A stretch of DNA of 16,132 nucleotides, from positions 1-16,132 of the forward strand of contig CBDUBS010000073.1 of assembly GCA_965365445.1 (NCBI GenBank), given 5' to 3'. This DNA comes from CBDUBS01 sp965365445. Its GTDB lineage: Bacteria; Bacteroidota; Rhodothermia; Rhodothermales; DASSAV01. This document shows positions 13,496 to 16,132 of this stretch, piece after piece; position 1 is the first letter of the stretch; each line of letters begins with the position of its first letter. The notes below the pieces were generated by a model that ran no database searches, had not been told where the DNA came from, and saw only the letters and a list, made by a program, of their open reading frames with translations. Position numbers and translations under genes: made by a program.

Positions 13496-15169
13496 ATGAG
13501 TGAACTACCCGCCCAGCCGGCGAGCTCAGCGATAAAGGTAGCCATAGGAATATTCGCCAGCCGAATCGTCGGCTTGCTCAGGCAGCGAGCAGTGGCGCAT
13601 TTTTTCGGCATCGGGGCGCATGCCGACGTGTTTCAGGCTGCGTTCCGAGCGCCCAACCTGCTTCAGAACCTGTTGGGCGAAGGCACCATTTCGGCAGCGT
13701 TCATCCCGATTTACAGCCAGATGCTGGATGAGGGCCGGCATGAGGATGCGGGGCGATTCGCGGGCGCTATCTTCGGTCTGCTGATTGCTACAGCGGCCAG
13801 CCTCGCTCTCATCGGCGTGCTGCTGGCCCAACCCATCGTCACTGTATTCGCTCCCGGATTCCTGGCCGATTCCGGACGAGTGGCCGAAGGCGCCGCCGAG
13901 GTGGATCGGTTCGCCCTGACGGTTAAGGCCGTTCGGATCATCTTCCCGATGACGGGCATCCTGGTGCTTTCCGCCTGGGCGCTGGGGGTGCTGAACAGCC
14001 ACCGCAAGTTTCTGCTGCCGTACCTGGCCCCTGTGGCGTGGAACGCCGCCATCATCGCCGGACTGTTCATCGCGGGAAGCGCTGCGGCGAGCCGGCCGGC
14101 CGAATCGCTCACAACGGAGACGCTCACCCGGATCCTGCTGGCGGGATGCTGGGGTGCACTGGTTGGCGGACTGCTTCAGTTCCTCGTTCAGGTTCCGGGG
14201 GTCTGGAAGGTCATAAAAGGGTTTCGCCTGACGCTTTCCACGCGCGTGCCCGGCGTCAGGGCCTCGCTCCGCGCGTTCGGCCCGGTGGTGGCGGGCCGAG
14301 GCGTCTATCAACTCTCCGCTTACCTCGATCAATTCCTCGCTTCCTTCCTCGCTGTGGGCGCGTTGAGTGCGATTCTGTACGCTCAGTTACTTTACCTGCT
14401 CCCGATCAGCCTGTTCGGCATGTCGGTAGCGGCATCGGAGCTGCCGGAGTTGTCCAGGATACGCGAGCAGGACATTACCCCTTTCGCGGGCCGTCTCGAA
14501 CGATCCTTCCGGCAGATCATGTTCCTTACGCTGCCCACGCTCGTCGGGTACCTGGCGTTCGGGCTTCTGGTAGTCGGCGCGCTGTACCGTACGGGAAGTT
14601 TCGGCCTGGAGAACAACTGGCTCGTGTATATCGTGCTGGCGGCCTACAGCCTGGGCCTGCCGGCCACTACCGGCTCCCGACTGCTGCAAAACGCCTCGTA
14701 TGCGCTTCGGGATACACGCACTCCGGCTCGCATCGCCGCCATACGGGTGGCCGTATCCACGGTCGTATCCATACCGGCCATGTTCCTGCTGGATCGGGTT
14801 TCCGTCGAAGCCGTCATCGGACGCTCTACGAGTGAGCAGACGCTCTTTCTCGGAGCGGCAGGGTTGGCCGTCGGGTCGGCGGTTGGGGCGTGGCTCGAAC
14901 TGTGGCGGCTGCGGGTATCCCTGCGCCGGCGGCTTTCGGGATTCGACCTGCCCTGGAGGGCGCTGGCCGGGATGGTCGGCGTAGCGACGGCGGCGGTGGC
15001 TCCGGCCGCGCTGCTGTGGTGGTATGTTTCCGTCGGGGGAATCATTTTGCAGGCGCTGCTCGTCGTAGGCGTATACGCGCTGACCTACCTCGGTCTGGCT
15101 CGCCTCTTCCGTCTGGATGAAATGCAGATGTGGCTGGGGCAGGTGCTCAGGCGTTTCCGCAGTCCATGA
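13496..15169 (+). CDS. murJ: Lipid II flippase MurJ
   Basis: Polytopic inner-membrane flippase (MviN family of the MOP superfamily) that moves lipid II across the membrane for peptidoglycan assembly. From ATG 13496 the product is 557 residues, within the family range, with about 14 hydrophobic segments. The diagnostic N-terminal block runs from ASRIVGLLRQRAVAHFFG through ADVFQAAFRAPNLLQNLL to GEGTISAAFIPIYS (residues 21-74) and includes the conserved arginines of the central cavity. The frame is open for 57 more codons to ATG 13325, but those residues are hydrophilic and unlike MurJ, so the shorter start is preferred. AGGAAG at 13489-13494 is too close to the ATG to act as a normal Shine-Dalgarno. 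Two PH-domain genes follow after 15 bases. Confidence 0.94.
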   Translation: MSELPAQPASSAIKVAIGIFASRIVGLLRQRAVAHFFGIGAHADVFQAAFRAPNLLQNLLGEGTISAAFIPIYSQMLDEGRHEDAGRFAGAIFGLLIATAASLALIGVLLAQPIVTVFAPGFLADSGRVAEGAAEVDRFALTVKAVRIIFPMTGILVLSAWALGVLNSHRKFLLPYLAPVAWNAAIIAGLFIAGSAAASRPAESLTTETLTRILLAGCWGALVGGLLQFLVQVPGVWKVIKGFRLTLSTRVPGVRASLRAFGPVVAGRGVYQLSAYLDQFLASFLAVGALSAILYAQLLYLLPISLFGMSVAASELPELSRIREQDITPFAGRLERSFRQIMFLTLPTLVGYLAFGLLVVGALYRTGSFGLENNWLVYIVLAAYSLGLPATTGSRLLQNASYALRDTRTPARIAAIRVAVSTVVSIPAMFLLDRVSVEAVIGRSTSEQTLFLGAAGLAVGSAVGAWLELWRLRVSLRRRLSGFDLPWRALAGMVGVATAAVAPAALLWWYVSVGGIILQALLVVGVYALTYLGLARLFRLDEMQMWLGQVLRRFRSP

Positions 15170-15184
15170 TCGGGATAAAGAACG

Positions 15185-15655
15185 ATGAACCGACTCGATC
15201 CTCGCATCGTATCCGTCTGGATGCTCACGTCGGGCCTCTGGACGACGGGGATGGTTCTCCTTGCCCTGCTGTACGACGGCTTTCATTTCATCGGCGGGCG
15301 CGGGGGTTTCTTACCGACAGGTGTGCTCACACTCGTCGCTCTGCTCGCAGGGGCTGTCCTGACGCTCATCCTGCCTCGGCTTCGGTACCGTTACTGGCGT
15401 TACGAAATCCGACCGGAAGAGATGGTTCTGGAACGGGGAGTATTCAACCGCGTGTGTACCCTGGTGCCGCTGCGCCGTGTGCAGCACCTCGATGTGTCGC
15501 AAAATCTCATCGAACGCGAGTTCGATCTCGGGAAACTGGTGGTGCATACGGCCGGATCGGTATCGGGACAGGTGGTGCTGCCTGGTTTGCCTTTCGATGA
15601 AGCGGGCCGCATCCGGGATGACCTGCGGACGGCCATTCTGGAGGAAGCGTACTGA
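15185..15655 (+). CDS. Membrane PH-domain protein (YdbS-like, bPH2)
   Basis: A 156-residue protein with two membrane helices (about residues 10-30 and 45-64) followed by a bacterial PH-like domain. The domain starts at YRYWRYEIRPEEMVLERGVF (69-87), continues through VPLRRVQHLDVSQNLIEREFDLGKLVVHTAG and ends in a helix (DEAGRIRDDLRTAILEE). The RVQ-hlD-Qn-ier-fgl pattern is characteristic of YdbS/DUF304 proteins. In other bacteria YdbS and YdbT genes are paired, and their products act together at the membrane; the exact function is not established. Here it is 15 bases after murJ and overlaps the following YdbT-like gene by one base (TGATG), so the two are likely co-translated. Confidence 0.87.
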   Translation: MNRLDPRIVSVWMLTSGLWTTGMVLLALLYDGFHFIGGRGGFLPTGVLTLVALLAGAVLTLILPRLRYRYWRYEIRPEEMVLERGVFNRVCTLVPLRRVQHLDVSQNLIEREFDLGKLVVHTAGSVSGQVVLPGLPFDEAGRIRDDLRTAILEEAY

Positions 15656-16132
15656 TGGCCGAACCCCTACCGTCCGAATCGTTCCGGCGGTTGCATCCGG
15701 TCACGTTTCTTCAGAAACTGGTGGTCAGCCTGCCGGGTCTGATCGTGCTCATCCTTCCCCTTTTCCGTTCGGCCGATAAAGAGCCCCGGATTGCGCTCTT
15801 TTTTGCCGGCCTGTACGCCCTTGTCGTGGCGCCGCTGATGCTGGCCCACTACCTGCGCTTCCGGTATCGCATCACGCCGGAAGAAATCATCATCGAAAGC
15901 GGAGTGCTTACCCGGCGGGTCCGCAGCATCCCCGTAGAGCGCATTCACTCGGTGCAGATCGAGCGAAAGCTATTATCGCGCCTGACGAATACGGCAGGGG
16001 TGCGAATCGAAACGGCAGGCAGCGGAGCCGCCGAAGGAGAGCTGGACCTGGTATCGCTGGATGAAGCCCACCGCATACGGCGCGTCGTGCAGGAGTATCA
16101 ACGCAGCCGCCCCGCCGTTTCCGCGCCGGACC
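15655..16132 (+). CDS. Membrane PH-domain protein (YdbT-like), 3' end outside window
   Basis: The first 159 residues of a longer protein, cut off by the window end. After LHPVTFLQKL there are two hydrophobic segments (about residues 21-37 and 46-65). A PH-like domain follows, opening with FRYRITPEEIIIESGVLTRR and continuing with SIPVERIHSVQIERKLLSRL, GVRIETAGSGAAEGELDL and a helix ending near HRIRRVVQEYQ. This repeats the plan of the preceding gene. YdbT proteins usually carry two or three such modules in about 450-500 residues, so most of the gene is missing here. The start overlaps the YdbS-like stop by one base. YdbT identity is inferred from order and topology. Confidence 0.83.
   Translation, partial: MAEPLPSESFRRLHPVTFLQKLVVSLPGLIVLILPLFRSADKEPRIALFFAGLYALVVAPLMLAHYLRFRYRITPEEIIIESGVLTRRVRSIPVERIHSVQIERKLLSRLTNTAGVRIETAGSGAAEGELDLVSLDEAHRIRRVVQEYQRSRPAVSAPD

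Noticed and set aside
13526..14332. Long minus-strand open frame (268 codons) inside murJ
   Set aside because: It is antisense to a clear MurJ coding sequence, very rich in Arg, Gln and Asp without any domain pattern; a GC-driven shadow frame.
14387..15286. Long minus-strand open frame (299 codons) over the murJ/YdbS-like junction
   Set aside because: Same reason: its composition is that of a shadow frame and it overlaps two well-supported genes.
1..16132. Defence system, prophage, transposon or CRISPR signatures
   Set aside because: No transposase, integrase, cas, toxin-antitoxin or terminal-repeat pattern was seen; the genes are core metabolic and envelope genes.

Overview
The window is GC-rich, densely coded bacterial chromosome. 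I place it in the Bacteroidota/Rhodothermota group, most likely a Rhodothermales-like organism. The reasons are a lipoprotein that looks like the Bacteroidota family DUF4837, a possible TTG/TAnnTTTG-type promoter, near-absence of Shine-Dalgarno sequences (trpG is the one clear exception), and high GC. This placement is inference. I see no mobile elements, CRISPR arrays, rRNA or tRNA genes.

Layout. (1) 1-1412: the C-terminal CBS-domain end of a probable ClC chloride channel, overlapping by one base an MscS-type mechanosensitive channel. (2) 1413-9958: a complete tryptophan operon, trpL-trpE-orf153-trpS-trpG-trpD-trpC-trpF-trpB-trpA, all on + and tightly spaced. (3) 10111-12289: a DUF4837-like lipoprotein, then long-form hisG. 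(4) 12444-13238 on the minus strand: an atypical SDR/epimerase-like protein, convergent with hisG. (5) 13496-end: the lipid II flippase murJ, then two membrane PH-domain proteins of the YdbS/YdbT type, the second cut by the window end.

The most interesting element is upstream of trpE and has not been picked up by ordinary gene calling. A 30-codon leader ORF (1477-1569) contains three consecutive Trp codons. It lies in a leader that can fold into three structures: a 1:2 hairpin around the Trp codons, a 14-position antiterminator (13 Watson-Crick pairs), and a perfect 9-bp terminator with a T tract. The antiterminator and terminator compete for bases 1604-1613. This is the full architecture of ribosome-mediated trp attenuation. 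The likely promoter lies so close that the leader ORF may be translated from a leaderless or nearly leaderless transcript.

The operon encodes every step from chorismate to tryptophan (TrpE/TrpG, TrpD, TrpF, TrpC, TrpA/TrpB). It also includes tryptophanyl-tRNA synthetase, so the enzyme that charges tRNA-Trp would be under control of the same charged-tRNA sensor. An unrecognised 153-residue protein sits between trpE and trpS and overlaps trpS by 4 bases. TrpA carries Glu at the position of the catalytic Asp60 of the E. coli/Salmonella enzyme, followed by other changes in that loop.
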